Shown here: one piece after another, positions 1-11,997 of the stretch | Position numbering within the stretch: position 1 is the first letter of the stretch | How the letters are laid out: every line of letters begins with the position of its first letter | DNA from: Bugulina stolonifera | Lineage: Eukaryota > Bryozoa > Gymnolaemata > Cheilostomatida > Bugulidae | Reading direction: 5' to 3' | DNA: 64,000 bases | NCBI GenBank assembly: GCA_935421135.1 | Contig: OW285189.1 | Coordinates: forward strand, 16,575,072 to 16,639,071 | Program-made: the position numbers and the translations under genes | Notes under the pieces: generated by a model | The model's input: only the letters and a program-made list of their open reading frames with translations | What the model was told of the DNA's origin: nothing | The model's database searches: none

Positions 1-430
1 TGGAGGGGGAAGCTACATCCCAAGAGGTATGATACTAGTATTACAAGGAATTATCTAAATAATACATTTTTCTATTTTTCTAGCTGATTGCACTTAGCTG
101 TTTAGCAATATCAGCAGCAGGGGCAATGTCTCAATCTTGTAACACTATTTTAATTTATGATGGAATAAACAAACCTACCAGATACCGGATACATGATGAC
201 AATCATTATACCACTGACTTACACCACAAAATCCCCCCCCCCCCCCGAGCCTCAAATATAGAATCGTTTGAAGGGGGAAAGCTACTCCCCAAGTGGCATG
301 ACGCTAGCATTCCAAGAGATTATCTAAATAAAGCATTTTTTATATTTTACCACACTTAGTTTTTTCTATGAGTCACTGAGTTTCAATCTTGCAGCGTTTT
401 TTCGTCTATATTTGCATTTTTTACAACTGA
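1..430. repeat. Two copies of an interspersed repeat
   Basis: Bases 1-125 and about 265-430 are diverged copies of the same unit. Both contain a 'gggg(a)aagcta' start, an 'aagagattatctaaata' type core and a T-rich stretch followed by 'tctcaatcttg'. Further copies lie at about 20070-20250 and 25475-25640. A C homopolymer of about 15 bases sits near 231-246. Short reading frames here are not gene-like. The class of repeat is unknown. Confidence 0.6.
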
Positions 431-999
431 TTAAGAAATTTCACAATGTAGCAAATAGTGATGTATAATTGTGATAGTCTGTAACATCACAATATTATGT
501 TGCAAGTTTTTTTATTCTCACATGAATGGATATCGCAGTATAGACAGGGTGACCTGGTAAATCGTGGATTAGCTTTGGTATAAAGGGTTTTTTGTTTTAA
601 AAGAGACTTGATAATAGTGCAACATTGAATCGATATTGCATCAGACATAACCCTGATTAGTTTGGGTGTCAAACTGAATAATGGTACTGCAAGAATAATA
701 CTTGAGAAAGCAAATGGTTGAACTACACACACCGTCTTAAATAAATCAAACATACACCAAATTTTGACAATGCTTCAAATTTAAAAACTTTCCTCCTCTT
801 CCTAAAAATTTTTTCTCATTTAAACTGTTCAACTGTACCCTTAGATGTCAGTATTATACTGAAAAGTTCATAAGTCGCCAATATCCTGGTAGAACTTTGA
901 CAAGTTTGTGGCGGAAAATGCCACTATCATAGTGCCTTTTTTGCCACAAAATTTTCCATGGCTTTACCAAGATACTGGCAATTTATGAATTTGTTATAA

Positions 1000-1840
1000 G
1001 ACCTCATTATTCTAGTCACAATTATTATCTACCTTTTTTATTTTAACATAGTTATTTAACTATTATTTGTTGCCAATTAGTTCACACAGGTGAGTGAAAT
1101 AACTAAAATGAGTTTTTTAGAATATAAAAAATTATCAGTATGTTTTAATCTCTAGCCATCTTTTGTATGCCCAGTTTAAAATGACATTCGACACCTATCT
1201 GAAGCAGCAACAGAGGCAACAGACCTAGAAATGGAAATTTCCACCAAATTTTCATCACCATGTGTGACCTCAAAAGCCACCCAAAATGCTTGTTTGCTAA
1301 ATCACTGCACAGAACTATTAAATATATACTTCTCTCGGGAGAAGTTTGCAAGATTGTTGCAAGGATATTGGATGCATAAAGTAAGAGTTATCTTCACTTG
1401 GATAGAGTAAATTGTAAGAACAAACTCAACATGATAAATTGTATAATTATGTTCAATAGTGGGAGTTATACTTCCTTGATTGGAGATCTGAGTGGAGAGT
1501 AGACGAATTTGAAAATATGTCGAGGTGATATAAAGTGTGATTGAGTAGAGGCACGACAGACTATATCATTTCTGCAATTCACTGACTTTAAAATATTGAC
1601 ATAGGTGTGTATCTAAAATTAGCATTACGGTACAGTTTGCAGATTCTTGGATGCGGATTGATCTCTTGAGATATAAAATACGGTTTTTCATAAAAAAAGT
1701 GAAATTGAGTTCCTGACTGCTTATTAGACAAATTGAAAACTTTTTGCATAAAAAACTAACATCAAAGCAGACGTTCTAATATACATGTATATAAAATGAA
1801 TGTATGATTCGTAAATCATACCATTGTTAGAAGTGTTCAA
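1000..1840 (+). repeat. Dispersed non-coding block, copy 1
   Basis: This stretch shares long diverged similarity with about 10620-11330 and 18500-18780, and its first part also with about 14450-14570. Landmarks include 'gttatttaactattatttg', 'gggagaagtttgcaagattg', 'tatgttcaatagt' and 'gagtagaggcacgac'. At 18.5 kb the same block is intron 2 of the small secreted-protein gene, so this copy is probably the remains of a duplicated intron. No gene seen inside. Confidence 0.6.
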
Positions 1841-1864
1841 GTATAACAGCGGATAAATTTTGTT

Positions 1865-1955
1865 TCAGGACACTCTTTGGTTAGTTGTAACTTTGATTGG
1901 GCTAGACCAAGCCTGTATGTTCTTTGAATCTACTTTGGTATAAGATGGTGCACTC
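1865..1955 (+). pseudogene. Relic of the small secreted-protein last exon
   Basis: The stretch after 'tttcag' at 1863-1868 aligns with the last coding exon of the 16473-19222 gene: 'tttggttagttgtaact' matches 'tttggttagtggtaact', then 'gggctagaccaagc' matches 'ggtttagatcaagc', and 'ctactttggtataa' matches 'ctacattggtataa'. The frame is disrupted and no matching upstream exons were found. It sits at the same distance from gene 2874-4796 as the intact small gene does from its own neighbour, so it looks like the decayed member of a duplicated pair. Confidence 0.55.
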
Positions 1956-1999
1956 CACCACCCTTAGCAGCTGTGCAACGCATTTTTAGGATCAGAGGC

Positions 2000-2870
2000 T
2001 AGTATTATAGAGGCTCTACCTGTATTTAGCAAGTAGCTGCTGTCAGCATGGTCATGCTCAGTTTGTGAGGCTTCAGTACATATTACAGCACAGCCTATTA
2101 TCAAGACAGTCACAGATTTATATCAAAGGTGTGCAAATAAAGTGTCTTATCTACCTGCTTGCTAAAAGATCACGTTATCTCTCATATTGTAATTACATAA
2201 TGTTATTAGTTAAGGGAGCAAGGGTGGGACAACTACAAAATCTCTCTCTGCTCACCAGTATCATAGTATTATTATACTGATTTGATTGACAGACAACTCT
2301 AAAAGGAGAAATCTAATAACATAATTATTTTGCCTGACTGAATGCATTCTATCGCTATGAACAATTACATGTATATCATTTTGAATATTTGAAAGTGTAC
2401 AAGGTGTAGTTGGTTTGTAGTGTACCGCGTGTGCATGAGACAGTTAACAGTCAATTGCAATTAGTGAGCATTTACACTTTTCATATTATTGTATACAGTA
2501 GGCCACTGCACATTTACTCTAGTAAATACAATAGTGGGAACTACATTATCCAAGTACAGGAAATGTTTAAGATCCATATTTACTTGTCTTTGATTTTGAG
2601 CCATGCTCAAGCTCAGAATTCTGAAACAATTCCTTTTTAATTAACTTACAATGTAAACAATACAACTGGTCATGCATGCTCTACTGTATACACTGTAGGG
2701 CTACAATAATATCTCACTAACTAATAATGTGTTATAATTGAAAGTTTTATACTAAGAGAAACAAGCATTCAAATAGTAGCATACTTCAATAATGTAGCAT
2801 TAATATCTGAAACCTAAGTCAACTAGAAGAAATAGTCCATAGACGCACTTTTAATTTAGCCACACTTCTA
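2000..2870. repeat. Duplicated 3' flank of the PAN/peritrophin-like genes
   Basis: Diverged copies of this flank occur downstream of all three gene copies: here, at about 20690-21240, and inverted at about 26900-27560. Landmarks are 'gcaagtagctgct' / 'ccaagtagctactg' and the 'gaatgcat(c/t)cta' segment. A variant polyadenylation signal ATTAAA, read on minus at about 2851-2856, lies just past the stop of gene 2874-4796. No gene was found inside. Confidence 0.5.
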
Positions 2871-2873
2871 AAC

Positions 2874-4796
2874 TCATGGAGCAAACACTGGGAATGGCCT
2901 CATGCATTGTGTACCACGTTCAGAGCACGGGTCAGTGGAAGACTGACCACTACTAATTAGAAAATTTTCTTTGGTTAGCGTTCCGCTGGGACACCTTTGT
3001 CTAGTGGCTCGTAGTGTGACAGGTCCGAGCAGGTGTGTGCATCGATAGAAGTGACAGCGGCTAAAGCTATCAGCAAGGTAGTCACCAGCTCTCCGACAAC
3101 CATCATCTGTAAACAGCAGAGTGCAGTGAGTACAATGTGAACTAAAATACTTTTGCTGTGGCTGCTCATTGCTAAACAAGCCTGCTATTGCTAAATGACA
3201 TGTTCATATAAGCCTGCTATTGCTACATGACATGTTCATATAAGCCTATGTATGCAGTCCACAAATAACATTCGAGTTTAGTAGCACACTTTTAAATATT
3301 AGGTATATTTGATGTTCATGTTTCACTCACCTGGCAAGCAGCTTCTTGGTACAATGAAAAATGGGGCATCAAACGCCACTTTAGTACGGAAATTGTTTGT
3401 ATGTGCACTCATGAGACAGATGTATGGATATACAAATGCCACAAATCTGCACTGGAATCCTCTCTCATTTATACAATGTTCTCTAAAACATGATTATGTA
3501 TTAGACATATTGCAGAACATTGGCAGTTCACCTTAAATGTCATTGCAACTAAGGTAACTGTTACAAATACATGTATGATGGATTACTATACCACATAGAT
3601 GAGGCGTTCAACCTCCACAGTTAGCAATTGACTGATGTCTTTTCCTGGTCTTTTGTACGAAAGTGGAATTGATTTTTATACACTCTATATTATATAGTAT
3701 ACACGTTGCCATCCTAACTGCAACCAGTTGACATTCTGACGCAGAAACATGTTACACAGTTCAAACTATCGCTCAGCTTAGACCAATGGGAATGAAGAAT
3801 TCAAATATCTGCGTTATTTGGTGTTGAAAGGCAACAAGATATTCATTGATCTTTTTTATAATACTTGTAAATTTTAGCCTATGAGTGTTCATGCATATAA
3901 ATAAATCTGTAATGTGAGGAAATTGGTTGATTAATAGCTTTAGATAAAATTGCATCCTCCAAGATAATTTAGATACAATAATTGCTTACGTGCAAATTTC
4001 TCTGTACCGCTGTTCCTTTCCTCTCACACCATTAGCTACTCTCCTTCCATATGTATGAGTAGTAAATGTGTAGAGTTCTGGGTGCGTCTCTGACAAGTAC
4101 ACTATTTTAGTGACATCTTCAGGCATGACTGAATCCTTACCCACAGACTCCCACCTTGTCATATCTTTGCATATTGGATCACCTGCATGTAGAATGTTAT
4201 ATATGTGTTGGTGGCCGAGTGGTCTAGCGCTAGCCACTCTGGTCTTGCAAGGATGTGGGTTCGAGTCCCACCAATGAAATAGAAGTTTTCACCTTGAAGA
4301 AGGTTTTTTCCCTCTGTGCAATATCGGACTATAATAATATCCAGCTCTAGGAGCCGTGGTGGCCCCTCGACCAGCTCCGCTATTGCGCAGCCGCGTTAAA
4401 GAATTGTGTCTGGCGACACGGATATTATTATTATTATTATTATTATAGTTATATGTATATAGTGACCTTTTGTATTCGTGGGTGTTGGTAAAGTATTCAC
4501 TTTTTCGCTATACACAATTAGTCATCACTCATTGTGAAAACTACCGAATATAGAAGTCACTATCATATACATGTTTCATAATAGCAGTTGATCTTTGAAA
4601 TATCTCACTCACTAACCAAAAATCACAATGTTAGAAAAATGTCAAAATATTTTCTTGAGCTATAGGCCTACATTGTGGCAGATGAAATAATTTTATTTCA
4701 GTAACTTTACTTACCTGGATTGGCAGACGTACTCACAATCAAGAGTACAAATACGATACTATAAGTATATATTATGAGCCCATCTGATTTAACCAT
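2874..4796 (-). CDS. Secreted PAN/apple-like plus peritrophin-like protein, copy A
   Basis: A four-exon gene: 4715-4796, 3990-4182, 3331-3482, 2874-3106. The phases join to 219 residues. Residues 1-26 form a hydrophobic signal peptide ending STSA. About 32-141 resembles a PAN/apple module, with the core 'ICTEHCINERGFQCRF' followed by 'YPYICLMS'. About 143-205 is cysteine-rich, with 'GDYLADSFSRCHFYRC' and 'RCPSGTL', the spacing of a peritrophin-A/CBM14 (chitin-binding type 2) module. An extracellular glycan-binding role is inference from these folds. A paralogue with identical exon lengths, apart from three extra bases in the last exon, lies at 21261-23492, which strongly supports the model. 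A SINE sits in intron 1. The fold assignments are motif-based and not certain. Confidence 0.8.
3181..3245. repeat. 32-bp direct duplication in intron
   Basis: The segment 'cctgctattgcta(a/c)atgac' with its 'atgttcatataag' continuation occurs twice in tandem. It is in the last intron of the gene at 2874-4796. Confidence 0.8.
4203..4446 (+). mobile_element. tRNA-derived SINE with ATT-repeat tail
   Basis: The head carries a Pol III A-box-like 'tggccgagtggtcta' and a B-box 'ggttcgagtccc' inside a perfect 5-bp T-arm (gtggg/cccac), as in Ser/Leu-type tRNAs. The acceptor stem is degenerate, so it is not a tRNA gene. A GC-rich unrelated body follows, then an (att)n tail at 4429-4446. It is inserted in intron 1 of the gene at 2874-4796. 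Confidence 0.8.
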
Positions 4797-5170
4797 TTCA
4801 TAAATGCAGAAGTCCTGAATAGGCTTGTCTGTCTGAAAGTAGTGAACGTTAAAATTCTGTACATGTGTTTCTAATTACAAGCAGGTATATAGTGATGTCT
4901 TTATGTTTTTAATAACATAAAGTCTAATAATAGCATTATAGTCTAATCAATGACTATTCATTAATTGGGCTACAAGAACGGTTTTGTCCAGGCCACGAAT
5001 ATGGAATCAAAAATATTTTACAGATGCGCTTATTTGTTCACAACCTTCATTACTCCTATACTTACTTTCACTCAACTCTTCTGAAGAACCCGATTAGAGA
5101 AATAGAAGTCTCGTCTTAATGGTTGTTATCAACTAAATATTAGATACAATGGAGGAATGTATATATAGCC
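4797..5170 (-). promoter_or_regulatory. 5' UTR exons and TATA promoter of copy A
   Basis: The coding exon appears to begin at 4832, after a 'tttcag' acceptor, leaving a short 5' UTR. A non-coding first exon ends at 5066 with a GTAAGT donor. About 90 bases further upstream on minus is a TATATATA box (about 5159-5167). The same layout is conserved upstream of the paralogue: acceptor at 23526, donor exon ending at 23696, TATATA near 23802. Both transcription starts are inferred. Confidence 0.5.
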
Positions 5171-6540
5171 TACATGTAGGTACAGTTTTTTAGTATCTGA
5201 TTATTATTGGCTAAAATATCAGACTTCTTAAAGTACTGTTATTAGCAAGCCAATCAGAGGACTTTTCACAAATTCTGAGAAAGGATTGAGTCAATTTTTT
5301 TATAATAAATGTTTAAAGGGTCTGAAGTATCAAATCAGATACGAATTTATCTGCATATTAAACCATAACTATCTTGGCTTTCAGATCCTACAACGGAGTT
5401 GTCTCTTCCACAAGTAAAATTTGTATTGCCATGAGATCTACAGCGAAAATGGCAACACTTTAGTAAAGAGATGCGATTGATAATGGAGCACATACAATGT
5501 ATTCAAGTATGCAAAAATGATGGGTTTTATTATATTGTTAAAGTATTGGAGACTTTTAGGCTAATGTTAGGTTGCAATTTTGCCAGGTGTTCCCAAGGCT
5601 TCTACTCATTAATAATATTTTTGTTGTAAAGACTGGTCTCATCTCGCAATATACATGTTTATTTTATATTATGAATTATATGGTCATGTGACCAACTTTA
5701 ATTTACTAGTGAATAGAAGTGATTTTTGCTTGTTCTGGAGGTGTGATCATTATTATAATTTATTAAGTTCCAATCAACTAAGGTTATGAGTCTTTTATAC
5801 AGATTACTGTAAATGTCGTGAGTCTAAACATTACCATACTAACTCCCTAGCAAGGGAAGGATGCTAAGGGAAGGATGCGCTGGAGAAGAATAAATACATA
5901 CAAGTATTATACAGCATTTTGTAAACACCGAATGCAAAAATACCTTTTGTGGCTTCATCACCGGTGCTCTTAATTCTTTCCAGAGGAAAAGTAGAGCAAC
6001 CGCCGAAATCAAAGGTAGCCTGGATAAGCGTGTACACAACTCAGAAAGCACCTTTTAATGCTGACTGGGGTCAAACCAGGTGAAGCAAAACCTACTTATA
6101 GGTAATAACTGTCCAAATTGATCAGCAAATTGCTTTAGACACTCGCACTGTATGTCCATTATTATGGTGTGCTCACATTTTAGGATGGTATAGCAAACTA
6201 TGATGACGTCGTGTAGATGTGAAATAATCATGTTTATTATTTTAAACTAAATCTGGTACACTATTATATTATTTTCATGATATACACTGTTATTATATTA
6301 TTGTACATATTATGTTACAATTTACAGTTACACTAATATGTAAATAATCAGTCCGCCTGTGCTTTGGTGAAGCATTAGGCCTATTTTTAAATACCAGTCT
6401 CATGTTTCCCAAACTCTCTAATTGTGGAGGAAGGGAACTTATCAATTCAGAAAAATAAACAAGATGAGCGGACTGTTCATTTTTACTTGCTATCTCAGTC
6501 CATTAGAAATGCCATTATTAACAAATTGAGGTGCATTATT
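5171..6540. other. Intergenic, no gene found
   Basis: The start of this stretch, to about 5300, is similar to 23800-23900 and marks the end of the duplicated gene block. The rest is AT-rich sequence with a small direct repeat, 'aagggaaggatg', at about 5854-5880. A possible short exon on minus at about 5952-6020 is too weak to call. Confidence 0.5.
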
Positions 6541-6543
6541 GAC

Positions 6544-6740
6544 TTTTGCAGAGGCAGAGTGGAAAGGAGTTTGTTTCCAGTTCAATGAAAGGTGGAGCTT
6601 TTCTCATTGTAGTGGGGCACTAGATGGAAAACACACATGTATTGTTTTGTGGAAGCCTCACCATGCTGGTTCAGCCTACTATAATAATCATGTGAATCTG
6701 ATGTGATGCTAGCTTTTGTAGATGTAACATGCAAATACAG
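6544..6740 (+). pseudogene. Harbinger-type (DDE_Tnp_4) transposase relic
   Basis: The plus frame reads 'FAEAEWKGVCFQFNERW', then 'FSHCSGALDGKH' and 'HAGSAYYNN', and after a frame shift at about 6702 'VMLAFVDVTCKY'. These match the catalytic core of PIF/Harbinger transposases and their domesticated HARBI1 relatives: the DGKH aspartate (6623-6625), then the GS-YYN and LA-VD strands. The fragment is short, with a stop and a frame break and no flanking transposase sequence, so it is a dead remnant. The terminal repeats of the parent element were not found. Confidence 0.75.
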
Positions 6741-8120
6741 TAAGCTCATTATTAAATATTTTATTAACTTAGCAATTCTTTGTAAATGTTAACATTGTTG
6801 ACATTGTAATGTTTTATGAGTAAATCAAACTGGTGCAAATGAAGACACGAGTGTGGGAATTGCTTGGGAGTGGTCTGACAAGTTGTACTTCCACCATTAC
6901 GTAAAAAGTGAACAGTTATACAGCTCTTATTAGTGTTGTAAGGACGTAGGCCCGATGCTTAGACTCATTGAAGAGTCAAGGTTCGACTTACATGTAGGTC
7001 CGAAGTTTATACTCATAGAGAATGCTGTAAGAGTCTTATACGAGTATGAGGACAAGCTCGGGCGCTAAAGGTCCAAAGGGACCAAGGCTGGGGCGGCTTG
7101 CCTGCAAGTGTAAGACTTGTAGGTTGAGTTAACAGATGTTGCTTTATTACAGCGCAATCAATAACTGACTAGCATAGGAAAATATGCTTACTTTTATACT
7201 AAATCAGTTTCCGGTGAAAGTTCCAGTAAAAGGCCGATAAGGTATTGGGTGGGACGATAAGGTGGCGGCCTGGAAATTGCATAACAACATGGCTGCAAAG
7301 TGCTCGAGGTCTGACCTTGAAAGGGTCGGCCATGACAAAAAGGGCTTAGAATCATGTGAAATATATCATATATACGAACTGGCATAATCTGAGACATCGG
7401 CCATAATTTTATAATAGGCAAAAGACTTAGGAATAGTTAGTACTATAATATCAGTTTGCTATAATGATGCACAATTCGTAGTAAACAATGATAGATAAGT
7501 TTAGGCAACATGTTTAGATAATAATAGTAATGACAGTAGTAGACGACTGGCAAGTTGTACATGCAGTAATATCGAGTCAATGAAGCTATTGTGAGAGTCT
7601 GCATGCTATGTGAGTTGGAAACACCACAATATTTTAGCGAGAGAATAACCAGGCTGAAATCGCTTTAGAGCCAACTAATCAGAACGATTTCATCATAACC
7701 GAGAATTGTCCATAAAATTGTTATACTTGTAATCCAGACTCACCTTATGTCTTTTTATTTACACATTATCCTTTCCAATAGTTCTTTTCATTGGTTATTA
7801 ATTAGAGATCAGCTTTATTTAAACTGAAGGATGTACGAGGTTATTCAGATGTCTCACATGTGCCAATAACTATCAATAATTATTTTATTCTATTTCATCA
7901 TCTTATAAAATCCTTTTCACAATCAAAAGACAATTTCTTTAGAGATTTCACGGGTTAACTAATATTCTAACACAATGGACGAAGGTGCGATAAATCAAAA
8001 TCATCTTTGACATCACATGTTGCAAGCTTACATCCGTGTATTGATTCGATATTGGAACATACACTGCAAGTCCGGCCAAATTCAATTATTTTTTATGTAA
8101 AGCTTTAATAGACACTTGAT
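6741..8120. other. Intergenic, no gene found
   Basis: Contains a moderately GC-richer patch at about 6940-7330 with no coding signal, possibly decayed mobile DNA. The rest is AT-rich and featureless. Confidence 0.4.
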
Positions 8121-8123
8121 ATT

Positions 8124-8972
8124 AGTACTGCTAGTCAGTGCTTTCTTTGTAAGATCAGTTGAGGGGGCTCCCTACATGCTTCAGGTTCCCTCCCCTCTCT
8201 CACCTTCTCACATGCCACACAGCACTCCTATTGCATTCGGTTGACATTTATAGAACTCATGGTCAATTTTTTGAGGATTTCGCTCAAAAAATATCATACA
8301 TATGTATATAAAAGAGGGACAAACCCCCAACACTTTATATAATATAGCAAGGTGGCCATAATATGAGGAATGCCTTGTGTCGGCTCGGAGCATATCCACT
8401 GCTCCCTGGCACAGCTTTTTTTTAAGGTTGCTGAGTTGGTGCAGGGAGAATACGTTCCACTCACTGTGCTAGGCGATTATGTGCCGTAAAGGTGCCGGGC
8501 TCAATTCCCTAACCGGTATTTTCATGGATGCCAATATGTCTGCAATTGTTCAAAAGGAAAATTTTTTTCATGCAAAACATCCTAAGCATATATTATAAGC
8601 AATTGGAGTTACATATTGTATTTTGCTAAGATTTCCCAGACGATGGGAAATTTGTCAGCCTTTTGCTGAATTTCTGTCTCTCGTTGGGCATTTTCGTCAA
8701 TTCCGCTGTGCTTTCCTCTCTTCTATCATGTTATAACATAACATAGAGTCTGGGCACAACTAATTCCAGTACAATGTACTAGGTAACATGTACAAATGTA
8801 TGTTCCTAATAGTATGCATCATGCATGTTGCTTGGCTATGGCTGCTTTATAAACTGAAAGGTGGCAATTTGTTTCGGGGGCTCCCTGGAGCCCCCTCAGC
8901 AAACCATGGTTTTTGAGGGAGCTCCGGGGAGCCCAGAGAGCCCCCTACAAAAAAGCACCGCTGCTAGTACAA
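8124..8972. mobile_element. Non-autonomous DNA transposon with inverted ends
   Basis: The left end at 8124-8151, containing 'agtgctttctttgta', is matched in reverse complement at 8947-8971, which reads 'ggtgcttttttgta' on minus. Both ends begin with a gtact-type sequence and are followed inward by 'gagggggctccct' or 'gggggctctct'. The interior carries no transposase, but it includes a 9-bp GC hairpin at about 8876-8896 and a tRNA-like SINE head. A target duplication was not clearly seen. Confidence 0.6.
8425..8530 (+). mobile_element. tRNA-like SINE head (family 2)
   Basis: 'ttggtgcagg', 'cactgtgctaggcgatta' and the B-box-like 'gggctcaattccc' match the same landmarks, in the same order, at about 19915-20060, 32350-32600 and 57105-57230. 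It is nested inside the inverted-repeat element at 8124-8972. Diverged, with no clear tail. Confidence 0.55.
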
Positions 8973-9925
8973 TACTTGAAAGGGTAAACAGAAGGAATTC
9001 AAACACTGGTTTGAAATAAATAAATAGACCATTGCACATTTTAAAATCTTTCACCTAAATGAATGACTTCGGATGAAATAAATTTCACATTTCGTCTGTT
9101 ACAACTCTATCCTTAAATATCAGAACACAATGGTATTTTCCACCAAAAATGTTCTTGCTTGCTAGGATATTGGCAATTTATGTATTTCTTATAATAATTT
9201 CCTTCTATTGCAAAATAGGTATCAGATTAATCTCTCATTAGCTTCTATTGTAATATAAGTTTTAAATGAACCAGGAAGTATGATTCAAAGGAAATAACAT
9301 TGTTAAGATACACACCATACTAATCTGTAAGATTACCAGCCTGACCAAGTTAATGATTAGTCTACCAGTTTATACAGCCCCTATAAAAAATTTATTGCTG
9401 TAAGATTAGTGTCAAAATTATCTCAGGTTATTATCCATTTTAGTAGAAGTGTCAACAGATACATGTGACGCTGTAATTCTTATGACTACACTCTGTACTA
9501 ATCTGCACAACAATGGCACTATCAGACCATCCATTATTACTATCTCATGTATTAAATATATCTAATATAGACATTATTATTACAAGATGTAGAAAGTAAT
9601 CATAGGAAAATACCAAATTTAGAATCTTACTTGTATCTTCTAGAAATTAGCAAACAAAATGTATCCTACATGATTGTATAACACACATAACAGTCTTTCC
9701 CAATTTTTGAGAAGCAAATGGTAATAATATACAATGTACACATGAGAGAGGAAAGATTTATATATGATTATTAGCCTATGAGTGCTCTTGTATTTGTTAA
9801 AGTAGTAGTTTTGGCGATGACACTGACACAGTCAAAATTTTACTTCTACATACTAGATAGTGCTGAATAATGTTATCTATTATAACTAGAGATAAAGTTC
9901 TAAAGCAGCTACATCCCGGACTTAG
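8973..9925. other. Intergenic, no gene found
   Basis: AT-rich sequence with no splice-supported coding stretch and no recognised repeat. Confidence 0.4.
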
Positions 9926-10002
9926 ACCATATGTACATGTACATGTACATGTACATGTACATGTATATGTACATGTACATGTACATGTACATGTACATGT
10001 AA
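9926..10002. repeat. (TACATG)n microsatellite
   Basis: About 12 copies of the self-complementary hexamer tacatg, with one 'tatatg' interruption. The apparent His-Val reading frame is an artefact of the repeat. Confidence 0.95.
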
Positions 10003-10400
10003 GAATGTCTTCATTACTTACTACAAGGTTTTTTGCTATAACAATAGTTGTTATTGCTCTGGTCTTTAACAGAAATACTCAGGGGCTTTAGCCAAGATGT
10101 CTACTAACTCCTAGGAGTATCACCTAAGAGTATCAAATTACCAAGTAATAAATCGATAGGATATACTCCCTTAGAACAAATGTTAGTGCTGGAGAGCAAT
10201 TCATTTTAGTGGAATGTTTCACACCAGCCATTATAGAGCAAAATTTTATGGTTTTAATACCACCTGAAGATGTAACTTCGTTTCACATGATGGAAATCTA
10301 CAGAGGTCAAAGGTCAAAGGCAGTGCTGTGTGTATAAGATCTCCCTTACTGACTGCAAAAGACAGTTAAACCTGATTTTGCAGTGACCTAGAATTGGGAG

Positions 10401-10547
10401 TCAGCGTGTGGAACAAGATCGTGTGGAACCAGAACGTGTGGAACCAGAACGTGTGGAACAAGATCGTGTGGAACAAGATCGTGTGGAACAAGATCGTGTG
10501 GAACAAGATCGTGTGGAACAAGATCGTGTGGAACAAGATCGAACAGA
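10401..10547. repeat. 15-bp minisatellite
   Basis: Nine or ten tandem copies of a unit containing 'gtgtggaacaagatc', with two 'accagaac' variants near the start. It shares its period with the larger array at 43.4 kb but not its sequence. Because 15 is divisible by three it stays open in several frames, but nothing suggests translation. Confidence 0.95.
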
Positions 10548-10599
10548 ACAATATGGTTTGTGTTATTCAATGAGATAATATGCATGCACATGGGTATCC

Positions 10600-11330
10600 A
10601 CACTACTGCATGTACTTATACATGTAGCTTCAATAGTCACAATTAATATCAGCATTTTTTATTTCGACACTGTTATTTAACTATTATTTGCTGCTAATAG
10701 GTTGATACTGTACAAGTGTATGGAATGAATATTGCTTCTTGGAATATTATAAACTATAATATATGTATATTCATTTCTAGTTGTTTTTAGTGTACCCAGT
10801 ACATTATTTTACACCTATTTGAAATTCCAATGATAATAGGAAACCTCAAAAATGGAAATCTCAGCCAATTTTGCATAAAACCTTTGGTGTTCATCGCCAC
10901 ATGGCAACATTGTGACCTCAGCAGTCACCCATAATATACTTGTTTGATGAATCACTGTGTGAAACCTTTAGAGATGTAGGCCTACTTCTCTTGGGAGAAG
11001 TTTACGAGATTGTTCCAAGGATACTATATGCATAAAGTAAGAGTGGTCTTCACTGGGATAGAGTATAATGTAAGAGCATACTCTACATCATCAATAATAT
11101 TATATAATTATGTTCAATAGTAGGAGTTTTACTCCCTTGATGAATATCTGCGTAAAGAGAAGACAAATCCGAAATAGTGTTGATGTGATATAAGGTGTGA
11201 TTTAATATAATTTGAGTAGAGGCATGACAAAATATATTATATACAATTCACCAACTCGGAGATATTGACATAGGCTTATATATACATGTAACTTAGAACT
11301 ACGGTGACAGTTTGTATATCATTGGGCACC
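10600..11330 (+). repeat. Dispersed non-coding block, copy 2
   Basis: Aligns with about 1000-1620 through 'tgttatttaactattatttg', 'cttgggagaagttta', 'gcataaagtaagagt' and 'gagtagaggcatgac', and partly with 18500-18780. The upstream part, 'cagaacaatatggtttg', also matches 14360-14400. No exon of the small secreted-protein family was recognised next to it. Confidence 0.6.
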
Positions 11331-11997
11331 TATTTTTTCATTATTCAAAGGGGTTATGCCACTGTTTTCAGGTAGCGTTAAGACGCACTCAGCTATCTAG
11401 TGGCACAACGTATTGAGTGCCCAGATACTAGTACTGCTAGTTATCCTATGCTTGCGGCTTCCGGGCTATATTTAGAACACCTAGACCACAATGCAATGTA
11501 TAGGCATGTAGATTAACGTAATGATAGCCGCTGTATACAGTGTGGCCAGATGAAATACTGGACCTACCAATAAAGGCAGCTAATTATTGCCAGCAAAAGT
11601 AAAGCCCAGAAAAATTCAAAAACTTGCACAAGTTATCCTACTGCTATTAGTAAATCCTGTAAAATCATTTGTTCACAATAACTGTACTCTTTCTATGCAA
11701 ACAGCTTGAATTCAATAATTTTCTCTATATGACATAAAGCATCCACCAGTGTTAGTGAGTCAAGCATGGGCAAGAGAACACAACTCTGCTTATAGTAGCA
11801 CAAATGCAATAAACCTAAGTAAGAGATGCTGCTACATAAACCACATGTCATAACCCCTTTAATGCATAAAATAGGCATTCTAATACATTGTAACTTTGAA
11901 AATTCATATTTTACATGTAATGGGTGATTTATAATACATTTTGGTGCTATGTAACATTGCATGGAATATAAACATATATATGTAAAATAAACATAAA
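11331..11997. other. Intergenic, no gene found
   Basis: Unremarkable AT-rich sequence with no supported coding or RNA feature. Confidence 0.4.

Noticed and set aside
4203..4275. tRNA gene candidate (Ser/Leu-like)
   Set aside because: The acceptor stem is poor, the variable arm is missing, and it continues into a body and ATT tail, so it is a SINE head.
5952..6020. Possible minus-strand exon reading ATFDFGGCSTFPLERIKS with AG and GT borders, faintly Kunitz-like
   Set aside because: Too short, with no neighbouring exons and only one cysteine.
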